A stretch of DNA of 39,819 nucleotides from an uncultured Bacteroidia bacterium (GTDB taxonomy: Bacteria > Bacteroidota > Bacteroidia > NS11-12g > UBA9320), in assembly GCA_905478335.1 (NCBI GenBank), contig CAJQIC010000032.1, positions 1 to 39,819 on the forward strand. The letters run 5' to 3'. Positions 15,224 through 23,458 of this stretch are shown here, piece by piece. A program made the position numbers and the translations under genes. Below the pieces are notes generated by a model, which worked only from the letters and a program-made list of their open reading frames with translations, had not been told where the DNA came from and did not search any database. How positions within the stretch are numbered: position 1 is the stretch's first letter; each line of letters begins with the position of its first letter.

Positions 15224-16066
15224 ATGTTTGACGTGTTTTTGTATACGCCTGCTCAACAGCGCGGGATAGTTGTCCTAATAATTCTTTTGGTGCTTGCGCT
15301 ATGCATGCGGTTTTGGCCTTGGCAGAACCATACGGAAATAGACTTCCATTTAACAGCCATAGACACAGCAAGGGACGTGCAATTTGTGGTGCAAAAAGTC
15401 AAACAGAACCAAGGTCGTCGTTGGGATCTGGAAACCTTCGATATCAATTACGCAAAGGCTAGAGATTTGCGACGCATGGGATTCCCCAATAAATTTATTC
15501 AAGAATGGTTTGCCGAAAAGCAAGACGTTGGGTTTGTAAAAAGTGTGGAACAGTTTCAGAAGATGAAGTTGTTGTCTGCTGCCGAATATGACCTAGTTGT
15601 CCCGTTTCTTGACTTTACGCGTTATGCAGCTAGGTCCAAACAAACCGCACAACCAAGACATATAGCTCCTGTTACTATTGACGTTAACCTCGCAGATTCA
15701 ATTTCGTTAAAGAAACTTCCAGGGATTGGCAAAACCCTGTCAAAACGTATTGTTAAATACCGCAGTGCATTAGGAGGTTTCGTTAACATAGAGCAGCTAA
15801 AAGAGGTCTATGGAATCTCTGATTCACTATTCGAAATGCTTTTGCCACAAATGCATTTTACTCCGCAGCATAAATTACTCCAAGTGAACACCGCAAACGT
15901 TGCTGAATTGAAATCTCACCCCTATATCAAATATCGCCAGGCGAATTCAATTGTTTCCTATCGCACGATGCATGGTCCGTTTACAGATCTTGGTGATTTC
16001 CAAAGGATACACAACCTCGATTCCAATTGGATTAAGAAAGTAGAACCGTATGTGAGTTTTGACTAA
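15224..16066 (+). CDS. membrane-anchored helix-hairpin-helix (ComEA-like) protein
   Basis: A 280-residue protein with one N-terminal transmembrane segment (about 13-31, VVLIILLVLALCMRFW). A middle region is followed by two ComEA-type helix-hairpin-helix units: about 160-215 (VNLADSISLKKLPGIGKTLSKRIV) and about 222-278 (VNTANVAELKSHPYIKYRQAN). These motifs bind DNA backbone without sequence specificity, and ComEA-like proteins take part in DNA uptake. The role here is not established. The ATG at 15224 is preferred because the longer reading frame begins at a TTG inside the preceding terminator stem. The 3' end interlocks with the gldB stop over four bases. Confidence 0.83.
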   Translation: MFDVFLYTPAQQRGIVVLIILLVLALCMRFWPWQNHTEIDFHLTAIDTARDVQFVVQKVKQNQGRRWDLETFDINYAKARDLRRMGFPNKFIQEWFAEKQDVGFVKSVEQFQKMKLLSAAEYDLVVPFLDFTRYAARSKQTAQPRHIAPVTIDVNLADSISLKKLPGIGKTLSKRIVKYRSALGGFVNIEQLKEVYGISDSLFEMLLPQMHFTPQHKLLQVNTANVAELKSHPYIKYRQANSIVSYRTMHGPFTDLGDFQRIHNLDSNWIKKVEPYVSFD

Positions 16067-17106
16067 GGTTTGTATCCCGATTCTCTCAGTATTTTGTCGT
16101 TGTCAAAGTCTTGCAGTAATTGCTCCAAAGACACGTCAGGATGTTTATCCATATATTGTCTAACAATCTGCCAACCAGCCCAAACGGCAATTTTTGCTGG
16201 GGCATCCTGAGGTACATTTATCCCTTTAGAAAAAGGTGCTTCAACCAATACACCTGAGTAATCTCTATAGTTTGTGCTGTATAAAAGATCCTGGTTTACT
16301 AAATGCGTCCAAATTTGAGGTTCGTTCGTCAAACACCATTCAATTTTACCCAAGTCATAACCAATTTTTAAAGAATCGGCAGTTTCTGGCAAAAGTCGAT
16401 CTAACGCATGCAGAATTTTTCCTTGATAGATCATTTCATCCAACAGCCTATTTTGTTTAGAGGCATCTTGAAATTCTGTTTCAACCCAACCACGCATGAC
16501 GTTGGGTAAGATGTAGTCTTTCCGAAATCGCTTGATGATGAATTGAGGAAATTGCATCAATGGCGTTTGGTATGGAGAAAAGTCGGCACCTAGATACATG
16601 TCTAAGCATATACCTATAGCGTGTTGACTTGAAATTACTTGGCTGCGGAAAGGGGTAACAACCGAATATACTTTTGGGATTTGTTTCTTGGGGAAGTAGT
16701 GATGGAAATAGGAGAAGGCATCAGACAGGTCAGATTCAATATCTGACAAATCCGGGTAAGTGGAATCAACCGATTCATAAAGATGAACCATGTCTGGAAA
16801 GGTGACAAACTCTATCAGTCCTTGGGCGCTAGCTTCCACTGGAACAAAACCGTCTCGCGTTTCGTATGCCATTATTCCTCGTTTGAAATCTCGCATGAAA
16901 ACGGAATCTATTTGGTCAAGGTCGATATAATCTTGGGTGCTGCGAATGGCAAAAATGTCGTCTTCCAAACGGGTGATTGTGATTTCAACTTCGGAATCAC
17001 TGACGTCAACGGCGTACTTGTTGGATTCTTTGCATCCTGAAAGTCCAATTACCAGAATCATAATTGTGGATTGGATTAACCAGAATATTCTCGTTTTTTT
17101 TACCAT
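16063..17106 (-). CDS. gldB: gliding motility lipoprotein GldB
   Basis: A 347-residue lipoprotein essential for gliding and T9SS function in Flavobacterium. The signal ends at GLSGC (Cys about 25). The mature protein has the GldB-family segments EITITRLEDDIF, the SSQHAIGICLDMYLGADF motif in the middle and KRFRKDYILPNVMRGWVE, followed by WLTNEP-like and AKIAVWAGWQIVRQYM elements near the end. I chose ATG 17106 because the upstream in-frame start adds 20 residues before the signal peptide and overlaps the promoter. It is divergent from an outer-membrane barrel gene and near nadE, an arrangement I recall from Flavobacterium. The usual companion gldC is not beside it here. Confidence 0.88.
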   Translation of the reverse strand: MVKKTRIFWLIQSTIMILVIGLSGCKESNKYAVDVSDSEVEITITRLEDDIFAIRSTQDYIDLDQIDSVFMRDFKRGIMAYETRDGFVPVEASAQGLIEFVTFPDMVHLYESVDSTYPDLSDIESDLSDAFSYFHHYFPKKQIPKVYSVVTPFRSQVISSQHAIGICLDMYLGADFSPYQTPLMQFPQFIIKRFRKDYILPNVMRGWVETEFQDASKQNRLLDEMIYQGKILHALDRLLPETADSLKIGYDLGKIEWCLTNEPQIWTHLVNQDLLYSTNYRDYSGVLVEAPFSKGINVPQDAPAKIAVWAGWQIVRQYMDKHPDVSLEQLLQDFDNDKILRESGYKP

Positions 17107-17128
17107 TTTTGTCGTAACATTAGAATTG

Positions 17129-17157
17129 CAAAAGTATGAAGATGAAAACAATAGCAA
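17129..17157 (-). promoter_or_regulatory. Bacteroidota-type promoter for gldB
   Basis: On the minus strand, TTG at 17157-17155 is followed after 18 bp by TACTTTTG at 17136-17129, an exact -7 match. It overlaps the first codons of the divergent barrel gene, so expression of the two genes may be mutually constrained. Confidence 0.55.
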
Positions 17158-17864
17158 CAACCGCATTATTGGTATTCTTTTTGGGCGTTTCTTATAATGC
17201 TAACGCACAAGATCAACGTTTTCGCATAGGGATGAAATTTTCAGGAAACTTGTCTTGGATTACACCGGTAACCAAAAACATCGAACGTGTCGGAACGAGT
17301 GCTGGTTATAGTTATGGTTTAATGGGTGACTATAGTTTTCAGCAATACTATTCCATCAGTGCTGAATTACTTCTGACTGAATTGGCAGGAACTATTGTCC
17401 ATACAGATCGATTGGCCTATACCGATTCGATGGGTACAACCAGTCATAGCGATGTGCAGTACGACTATCGCATGTCTTACGTACAGGTACCATTGTCAAT
17501 AAAATTCAAAACAAAGCAATATGGTTATTGGACCTATTGGGCACAATTTGGTGCATCGCCGTCATTTTTGACAAGCGCAAAAGCGGATATAACAGGTAAA
17601 ACGGTTCCTTTTGATGACCCAACCGACATTCGCGTGAACAAATCAGAAAACGATGATTTTCACTACGACAACTTCGATGATAAAGTATTTTTATTGCGCA
17701 TGCCGCTGATGATGGGCGCTGGCGTAGAATATGCTTTGGCAGGTAATACAGCACTTTACGTAGGTTTGCGATGGGACAACGATTTCATTGATATGTTTGT
17801 GGCCGACAACGCCAAGACTGGTAGAAACAAATTTGCTAGTCTAGATATTGGGGTCTTCTTTTAG
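17136..17864 (+). CDS. outer membrane beta-barrel protein (PorT-like porin family)
   Basis: A 242-residue protein with a signal peptide (about 1-24, ending ANAQ), then alternating amphipathic strands and a C-terminal SLDIGVFF, the aromatic end typical of outer-membrane barrels. It resembles the outer-membrane beta-barrel family (PF13568, often labelled PorT family). An eight-stranded barrel is probable from the length. Function is unknown; small barrels of this group accompany T9SS and gliding genes, and gldB is divergent 29 bases away. It precedes nadE by 15 bases and may be co-transcribed with it. Confidence 0.8.
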   Translation: MKMKTIATTALLVFFLGVSYNANAQDQRFRIGMKFSGNLSWITPVTKNIERVGTSAGYSYGLMGDYSFQQYYSISAELLLTELAGTIVHTDRLAYTDSMGTTSHSDVQYDYRMSYVQVPLSIKFKTKQYGYWTYWAQFGASPSFLTSAKADITGKTVPFDDPTDIRVNKSENDDFHYDNFDDKVFLLRMPLMMGAGVEYALAGNTALYVGLRWDNDFIDMFVADNAKTGRNKFASLDIGVFF

Positions 17865-17879
17865 ACGCTAAAAAACTAC

Positions 17880-19517
17880 ATGAAAATTGTACTCTCTCAG
17901 CTCAACTATACGATTGGCGATCTTAAGGGAAACGTCAGCCAAATGGTTGAACATGTTCATCGTGCGAAACAAGATGGCGCGGATTTAATCGTTTTTTGCG
18001 AACTAAGTATTTGCGGCTACATCCCAAAGGATATGCTCAATTACGAAAGTTTTATCACAAGGTGTTATGAGGCTTTAGATGATTTGAAAAGCCATGCTAA
18101 CGACATTGCAATTGTTGTTGGAATGCCAACTCGGTCGGGCCTGGTTAAAGGTAAAAGCCTGTATAATTCGGCAGTAGTGTTGGCAGATGGAGAGGTGCTG
18201 CAAGAGGTGCATAAAACGCTTCTTCCTACATACGATGTCTTCGACGAATACAGATATTTTGAGCCAAATACCAACTTCAAGTTGGTTGAATATAAAGGAG
18301 TCAAAATAGCCATAACCATATGTGAAGATTTATGGAACTTAAACGAACCATATCTGTACGCAACCACACCAATGGATGAGTTGATAGGTTTACAACCAGA
18401 CATTATGATCAACATCTCTGGTTCTCCATACAGCTATAATCATGTAGAAGAACGAAAGAACAGGATGGTAGCCAACGCCAAGCAGTATAATCTGCCCTTG
18501 GTGTATGTAAATCAGATTGGGGCCCACACCGACATATTGTTCGATGGAGGTTCAATGTTTATCAATCAAACGGGTGAAATAGCCGAAGAGCTACATTATT
18601 TCCAGGAGGATTATAGATGCGTGGAATGGTCAAAGGATGAAATCTATCCAGACAATAGTCACGATTACAAAGACGAGGACATTGAATTAATTCATGATGC
18701 CTTAGTGATGGGAATTAGAGATTACTTTGGGAAAATGGGCTTTAAAAAGGCGCTGCTCGGTTCTTCAGGTGGGATAGATTCGGCGGTAATTCATGCATTA
18801 GCTGCAGAGGCGTTAGGGCCAGAAAATGTGTTGGCTGTTTTATTACCTTCTAAATACTCGTCTACTGGTTCTGTTGTGGACGCAGAAGCATTGGCGCAGA
18901 ATTTAAACAGCCCGTATAAGGTCATTTCTATTGAAGAAATGGTTAACGTAGTTGAAAACACTTTGAGCCCACATTTTGAGGGTTATGACGTGGACGTCAC
19001 CGAGGAAAACATCCAGGCAAGAAGCCGAGGGTTATTGTTAATGGCCTTAAGCAACAAGTACGGAAGTATGGTGCTTAATACCAGTAATAAAAGTGAAACT
19101 GCCGTTGGGTATGCTACGCTTTATGGTGATATGTGTGGAGGCTTATCTGCAATTGGCGACTTGTACAAAATGCAGGTCTACGAGATGGCTAGATACATAA
19201 ACAGAGACAAGGAAATTATTCCAAACGAAATCATAAACAAGGCACCATCGGCTGAATTACGACACGATCAGAAAGACAGCGATTCGTTGCCACCCTATCC
19301 AGTGCTTGATAAAATTTTAATGTTATACATTGAAAAGCAAAAAGGCTGGACGGAGATTGTTGATTTGGGGTACGACGAGGAACTGGTGCGCAAGGTGATT
19401 AAACTTGTTGACCGAAATGAATACAAACGTTTTCAAGCAGCGCCGATTCTGCGCATTTCTAACCTAGCATTTGGCATTGGACGACAGATGCCATTGGTTG
19501 GAAAGTTCTATAATTAG
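17880..19517 (+). CDS. nadE: glutamine-dependent NAD+ synthetase
   Basis: A 545-residue cytoplasmic enzyme that amidates nicotinate adenine dinucleotide in the last step of NAD synthesis. The N-terminal nitrilase-type glutaminase domain (about 1-255) has the complete catalytic triad Glu41, Lys112 and Cys148 (in TICEDLW). The C-terminal synthetase domain (about 265-545) has the ATP-pyrophosphatase loop SGGIDS at 296-301 and the NTSNKSE motif. Length and domain order match the bacterial two-domain form of about 545 residues. It lies downstream of the barrel gene and upstream of a repeat-flanked four-helix-bundle gene. Confidence 0.97.
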   Translation: MKIVLSQLNYTIGDLKGNVSQMVEHVHRAKQDGADLIVFCELSICGYIPKDMLNYESFITRCYEALDDLKSHANDIAIVVGMPTRSGLVKGKSLYNSAVVLADGEVLQEVHKTLLPTYDVFDEYRYFEPNTNFKLVEYKGVKIAITICEDLWNLNEPYLYATTPMDELIGLQPDIMINISGSPYSYNHVEERKNRMVANAKQYNLPLVYVNQIGAHTDILFDGGSMFINQTGEIAEELHYFQEDYRCVEWSKDEIYPDNSHDYKDEDIELIHDALVMGIRDYFGKMGFKKALLGSSGGIDSAVIHALAAEALGPENVLAVLLPSKYSSTGSVVDAEALAQNLNSPYKVISIEEMVNVVENTLSPHFEGYDVDVTEENIQARSRGLLLMALSNKYGSMVLNTSNKSETAVGYATLYGDMCGGLSAIGDLYKMQVYEMARYINRDKEIIPNEIINKAPSAELRHDQKDSDSLPPYPVLDKILMLYIEKQKGWTEIVDLGYDEELVRKVIKLVDRNEYKRFQAAPILRISNLAFGIGRQMPLVGKFYN

Positions 19518-19569
19518 GCTATCGATTTTTAATTGTCCATGTAGGACGTTCGGAGGTTTCGCAAGGCAA

Positions 19570-19604
19570 GTTGATAGTTGAGAGCTGATAATTGTTAGCT
19601 GCTC
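19570..19604. repeat. degenerate heptad array, left flank of four-helix-bundle gene 1
   Basis: Five consecutive 7-bp units, GTTGATA, GTTGAGA, GCTGATA, ATTGTTA and GCTGCTC, end just before the start codon. The first 21 bases (19570-19590) are the reverse complement of 19983-20003 at 18 of 21 positions. Confidence 0.7.
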
Positions 19605-19616
19605 AACGTGTACATT

Positions 19617-19973
19617 ATGAAACCTAAAGGTCCTACAGAAGTGAAAAGTTTAGAGTTCGCTATTGATATAGTTGAGCTTTACAAAAGGCTAAACCGAAAC
19701 AGAGAGTGGGTTTTGTCTAAACAAACTCTGCGCTCGGGTACTGCAATTGGTCCATTGATAAAGGAATCGGAGCACTCTGAAAGCAAAAAAGACTTTGTCC
19801 ATAAACTGTCTATTGCCCTCAAAGAGGCAAATGAGACAAATTATTGGTTAGAACTTTTATGGAAGACAGATTATATTTCAAAACGAGAATTTATAAAACA
19901 TATAGAAAAAGTAGATGAGCTAAAACGTCTACTGATATCTACTATAAAAACAACGAAAGAAAGATATTTGTAG
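19617..19973 (+). CDS. four helix bundle protein (S23/IVP family), copy 1
   Basis: A 118-residue all-helical protein of the four helix bundle family first described from 23S rRNA intervening sequences (TIGR02436/PF05635). Features are SLEFAIDIVELYKRL, the central LRSGTAIGPLIKESEHSESKKDFVHKLSIALKEANETNYWLELL and a C-terminal helix. The function is unknown; members form pentamers with a basic surface and may bind nucleic acid. It is not inside an rRNA gene here, standing alone between nadE and an aldose epimerase. ATG 19617 is used, with GTG 19608 as an alternative. Inverted 7-bp repeat arrays lie on both sides (19570-19604 and 19981-20011), suggesting a repeat-bounded unit. Confidence 0.9.
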   Translation: MKPKGPTEVKSLEFAIDIVELYKRLNRNREWVLSKQTLRSGTAIGPLIKESEHSESKKDFVHKLSIALKEANETNYWLELLWKTDYISKREFIKHIEKVDELKRLLISTIKTTKERYL

Positions 19974-19980
19974 ATAATCT

Positions 19981-20011
19981 GCTATCAATTCTCATCTATC
20001 AACTTTCAACT
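19981..20011. repeat. degenerate heptad array, right flank of four-helix-bundle gene 1
   Basis: The 7-bp units GCTATCA, ATTCTCA, TCTATCA and ACTTTCA, plus a partial unit, follow the stop codon by about 8 bases and end at the epimerase start. They are inverted relative to the left-flank array. Confidence 0.7.
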
Positions 20012-20017
20012 AAAAAA

Positions 20018-20863
20018 ATGATAATCAAAAACGAAATACTCCAAGTAGAAATAGCTACAAAAGGGGCAGAAATACAAAGCATAAAAAGCAGGGAAACGGA
20101 AAAAGAATATTTGTGGCAAGGTGATCCCAAGTTTTGGGCACGTCGTGCTCCTTTGTTGTTTCCGGTGGTGGGGCAGTTGAAAGGCGATTCGTATAAGGTA
20201 GGAGAAGAGGCGTTTACCTTAGGAAAACACGGTTTTGCTAGAGATTCTGAGTTTGATGTTGTGAAATGGAATCCTGCCGAACTGATATTGTCTTTAAAAT
20301 CGTCCCCTGAAACATTCGTATCGTATCCCTTTCATTTTGATTTTAGGGTAGGGTATAGGCTAGAAGGGAATTCACTTATTCAGTCATTTGAAGTAATCAA
20401 TACAGACAACCAAACCATACCCTTTAGTTTTGGTGCTCACCCTGCATTTAACGCCGACCCAATTGAGGCACATCACATCGCATTTGAGCAAAATGAAGTA
20501 CAAGAGTCTGTGATTATTGAAGACGGTATTCGGGTTGAAAAGACCAAGCCAGTTTTTGATAACAACAACATCCAGCTTACAGAAACAATATTTGATGAGG
20601 ATGCTTTAATATTTAGCAAACTAAACAGCACATCGGTGGTGTTAAAAAACAAAGAAGGGGAATCGCTGGTCAAAGTGTCCTTCGATGGATTTCCATTTTT
20701 AGGTATATGGGCGAAACCTAAAGCCAGCTATGTGTGCATCGAGCCTTGGTGCGGCATTGCAGATCATATAGAACACAATGGAAATATTTTCGAAAAAGAG
20801 GGCATTATGGTTTTGGAGCCAGGCAACTCATCTGTTAAAAGTATAAAAATGATTTTTGGCTAA
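20018..20863 (+). CDS. aldose 1-epimerase family protein (LacX-like)
   Basis: A 281-residue cytoplasmic beta-sandwich protein of the aldose-1-epimerase superfamily, LacX-type subgroup. Motifs seen are LWQGDPKFWARRAPLLFPVVGQL (about 32-54), GKHGFARDSEF (about 68-78), FGAHPAFN (about 138-145, the His expected to act as catalytic acid) and VCIEPWCG (about 240-247, the Glu expected to act as base). The family interconverts alpha and beta anomers of hexoses, and the sugar used here is not known. It starts right after the repeat flank of the four-helix-bundle gene. Its TAA stop is the first three bases of a perfect heptad array shared with the convergent fahA gene. Confidence 0.88.
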   Translation: MIIKNEILQVEIATKGAEIQSIKSRETEKEYLWQGDPKFWARRAPLLFPVVGQLKGDSYKVGEEAFTLGKHGFARDSEFDVVKWNPAELILSLKSSPETFVSYPFHFDFRVGYRLEGNSLIQSFEVINTDNQTIPFSFGAHPAFNADPIEAHHIAFEQNEVQESVIIEDGIRVEKTKPVFDNNNIQLTETIFDEDALIFSKLNSTSVVLKNKEGESLVKVSFDGFPFLGIWAKPKASYVCIEPWCGIADHIEHNGNIFEKEGIMVLEPGNSSVKSIKMIFG

Positions 20864-20895
20864 TCGCTAATCGCTAATCGCTAATCGCTAATCGC
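20861..20895. repeat. perfect (TAATCGC)5 tandem array between convergent genes
   Basis: Five exact 7-bp copies fill the gap between the epimerase and fumarylacetoacetase genes. The first TAA is the epimerase stop codon, and the last base (20895) is the first base of CTA, the fumarylacetoacetase stop read on the minus strand. There is no separate terminator. Confidence 0.95.
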
Positions 20896-22124
20896 TACTT
20901 TATAATCTTTCCGATACTCTCACCGAAACCAACACGTTTTTGACCATTGTCGCAAAATGCGCGCATGGTTATGGTATCACCATCTTGAATAAACTTTCGG
21001 GTGTCGCCATTGTTTAACGGAATATCTTTTTTACCACCCCAGCATAATTCTAACATGGAGCCGTAGCTGTTCTCGTCTTTGCCACTAATCGTCCCACTTG
21101 CCATCATGTCTCCAACATTAACGTTACAGCCATTTACGGTATGATGTGCCAACTGTTGGGCCATATTCCAGTACATGTATTTGAAGTTACTATGGCAAAT
21201 AGTAGTGGCTTCAGTACCTTCTGGGCTTAAGTCAACTTCAAGGTTGATGTCGAAGTTCTTGTCGCCTTCATATTTTAAATACGGTAGGACTTCTGGTTCT
21301 TGTTTAACGCTTGCGCATCTGAAAGGCTCAAGGGCTTCCATAGTAACAATCCATGGCGACATGGTTGATGCGAAATTTTTTGCAAGGAAAGGACCTAAAG
21401 GTATATACTCCCACTTCTGAATGTCACGGGCACTCCAATCGTTAAAAACGGTCATTCCAAATATGTGGTCTTCAGCTTCTGCTACTGAGATGGTAGAGCC
21501 AAGCGCTGTTTGACTTCCAACAACGAAGGCCATTTCAAGTTCAAAATCAACACGCTTACTTGGGCCAAATACTGGCTCCGTAGCTTCTGGTGGTAAGGTT
21601 TGCCCATTGGGTCTTTTAATTTCTGTACCACTGACTACAATACTACTTGCTCGACCGTGATAACCCACAGGAATATGTCGCCAGTTAGGGAGCAAAGCGT
21701 TTGCAGGGTCACGGAACATTTTTCCAACATTTGTTGCGTGTTCTATGCTGCTATAAAAATCTGTGTAATCGCCAATATGCAGTGGGAGCTCCATAGTAGC
21801 AGTTAATCTATCAACTAGACATTTCTCTTTATTTGCGTGCAGCGATGACGAAGTGTCTGTCAAAGCGTTTTGAATAAACGAACGCAACGCACTCCAATTA
21901 GATTTGCCAGTAGAAATAAAGGGGTTCAACAAATCATTTTGGAAAACGGCAACGTCAAATGGCAGACCTTCTAAGACACCTAATTCTGATGCGCGACGAA
22001 GATCAATAATGTGGTCGCCAATGGCTATACATGGCGAGGAAACACCATCACGGTTAAAAACACCAAATGGTAAATTGTGAATTGAAAAGTCGAGTAAATC
22101 AGATACGTTTAACCAGTTTTGCAT
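20895..22124 (-). CDS. fahA: fumarylacetoacetase
   Basis: A 409-residue cytoplasmic hydrolase that splits fumarylacetoacetate into fumarate and acetoacetate, the last step of tyrosine catabolism through homogentisate. An N-terminal SH3-like domain (about 1-115) is followed by the catalytic FAH domain. Recognisable segments are DYTDFYSSIEHATNVG (with the catalytic His of the family), LPNWRHIPVGYHGRASS, VDFELEMAFVVG, NDWSARDIQKWEYIPLGPFLAKNF and MASGTISG. Length is normal (about 410-420). No other tyrosine-degradation gene is present in the window. It is divergent from pyrD across 64 bases, and a TAATTTCG box at 22150-22143 on the minus strand could be its -7 element. Confidence 0.97.
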   Translation of the reverse strand: MQNWLNVSDLLDFSIHNLPFGVFNRDGVSSPCIAIGDHIIDLRRASELGVLEGLPFDVAVFQNDLLNPFISTGKSNWSALRSFIQNALTDTSSSLHANKEKCLVDRLTATMELPLHIGDYTDFYSSIEHATNVGKMFRDPANALLPNWRHIPVGYHGRASSIVVSGTEIKRPNGQTLPPEATEPVFGPSKRVDFELEMAFVVGSQTALGSTISVAEAEDHIFGMTVFNDWSARDIQKWEYIPLGPFLAKNFASTMSPWIVTMEALEPFRCASVKQEPEVLPYLKYEGDKNFDINLEVDLSPEGTEATTICHSNFKYMYWNMAQQLAHHTVNGCNVNVGDMMASGTISGKDENSYGSMLELCWGGKKDIPLNNGDTRKFIQDGDTITMRAFCDNGQKRVGFGESIGKIIK

Positions 22125-22172
22125 TTCATTTTTTTGAGGCTTCGAAATTAATCAATATCCAGTATCCGAACC

Positions 22173-22180
22173 TATATTCG
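22173..22180 (+). promoter_or_regulatory. possible -7 promoter element for pyrD
   Basis: TATATTCG, a TAnnTTYG variant, lies 8 bases before the pyrD ATG. A mirrored box, TAATTTCG, on the minus strand at 22150-22143 lies upstream of fahA in the same 64-base divergent gap. No -33 TTG is evident for either. Confidence 0.3.
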
Positions 22181-22188
22181 CCGACGAA

Positions 22189-23238
22189 ATGTACGCCTTA
22201 CTCAAGAAATTATTATTTACGTTAGATGCTGAACGAGCACACCATTTGACCACAACACTCTTGCGCATGTCGCGTAAGTTTGGTGTGTTAAGACTTTTGA
22301 AACCGTTAATCGTTGGCGAAGTGTTTAACGAGACCACGACTGTAAATGGCTTAAAGTTTTCAAATAAATTAGGTCTTGCAGCTGGATTTGATAAAAACGC
22401 GGAGTACCTGCATGAGATGGACATTTTAGGATTCGGATCTGTTGAAATAGGAACCGTAACGCCTGTTGGTCAAGAAGGAAACCCTAAGCCTAGGTTGTTT
22501 CGCTTGCCTGAGGATACTGCGCTGATCAATCGCATGGGTTTCAATAACCAAGGTGTCGACGCAGCTGCCTATCTGATTGAGGCCTTCAGACGCACAAAGC
22601 CAAGAAGCAAACTCATTATCGGAGGCAATATTGGTAAAAACAAGGTTACGCCAAACGAGCAGGCACATGAAGATTATCGAATTTGTTTTGAAAAGCTGTA
22701 TGGATGGGTTGATTACTTTGTTGTGAACGTCAGCTCGCCAAACACACCAAATTTAAGGGAGCTTCAAGACAAAGACGCGCTAAGAGAGATTTTTCGAACG
22801 CTTAGAAACGTAGAGGGAGAATTGATAAAACGTTATGAGGTGACAAGGCCTTTGTTTGTGAAAATATCACCTGACAACTCATTCGAACAAATTGATGATA
22901 TTTTGTCTCTGGTTGAGGAGTATAACTTAGCTGGAATTGTCGCAACAAATACTACAATTTCACGAAGTGATCTAAGCACTTCAGCTGATGTTGTTACTTC
23001 GATAGGCGCAGGAGGGTTAAGTGGAAAGCCAGTTCAAAGTCGCTCTGATGAAGTTGTGGCGTACATCCGTTCTAAAAACTCAGATATAAGCATCATTGGG
23101 GTTGGGGGAATTCAAACAGGAGCTGATGCCGTCCAGAAAATAAACGCTGGCGCCGACTTAGTGCAAGTGTATTCTTGTTTCATCTATGAAGGCCCGAAAA
23201 TGATATCACGAATTACTCGTCGATTAGCCGGTGGCTAA
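22189..23238 (+). CDS. pyrD: quinone-dependent dihydroorotate dehydrogenase (class 2)
   Basis: A 349-residue FMN enzyme oxidising dihydroorotate to orotate in pyrimidine synthesis and passing electrons to membrane quinone. The N-terminal amphipathic helices (about 1-35, ALLKKLLFTLDAERAHHLTTTLL) are the class 2 membrane-association and quinone site. In the barrel, GLAAGFDKNAE, FNNQG, NIGKNK and VNVSSPNTPNLR are visible; the serine in the last motif is the class 2 catalytic base. FMN-binding VGGI and YEGP segments follow. Length is normal. Its TAA stop is the start of a heptad array preceding the second four-helix-bundle gene. Confidence 0.97.
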   Translation: MYALLKKLLFTLDAERAHHLTTTLLRMSRKFGVLRLLKPLIVGEVFNETTTVNGLKFSNKLGLAAGFDKNAEYLHEMDILGFGSVEIGTVTPVGQEGNPKPRLFRLPEDTALINRMGFNNQGVDAAAYLIEAFRRTKPRSKLIIGGNIGKNKVTPNEQAHEDYRICFEKLYGWVDYFVVNVSSPNTPNLRELQDKDALREIFRTLRNVEGELIKRYEVTRPLFVKISPDNSFEQIDDILSLVEEYNLAGIVATNTTISRSDLSTSADVVTSIGAGGLSGKPVQSRSDEVVAYIRSKNSDISIIGVGGIQTGADAVQKINAGADLVQVYSCFIYEGPKMISRITRRLAGG

Positions 23239-23263
23239 TCGAAATGTAAAATGTAGAATGGCA
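23236..23263. repeat. degenerate heptad array, left flank of four-helix-bundle gene 2
   Basis: The units TAATCGA, AATGTAA, AATGTAG and AATGGCA begin at the pyrD stop codon. The 16 bases 23239-23254 are the exact reverse complement of 23842-23857 beyond the gene. Confidence 0.75.
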
Positions 23264-23458
23264 GGTCACTCGGAAGTTATGAGTATTCATTTGTATGGCA
23301 GTTCAGTTTCGCCGAGTGAAATGAAAAATGTCAAATTCTGAATGTAGAAGGGTTTTTGTTTTTGTGATGAAGCTTAGGATGCATGAAAAGCGACAATAGG
23401 AGGTTTTAATACAAAACTAATTGTCTAGATGTAGTGCTTTTGTCAAGTTCGCATTTCA
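23264..23458. other. 195-base leader of four-helix-bundle gene 2 with an 8-bp inverted repeat
   Basis: TCACTCGG (23266-23273) and CCGAGTGA (23312-23319) form a perfect 8-bp inverted repeat around 38 bases. A degenerate copy of the AAATGTA-type word follows near 23320-23343. No open reading frame of note or RNA gene was recognised. Confidence 0.45.
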
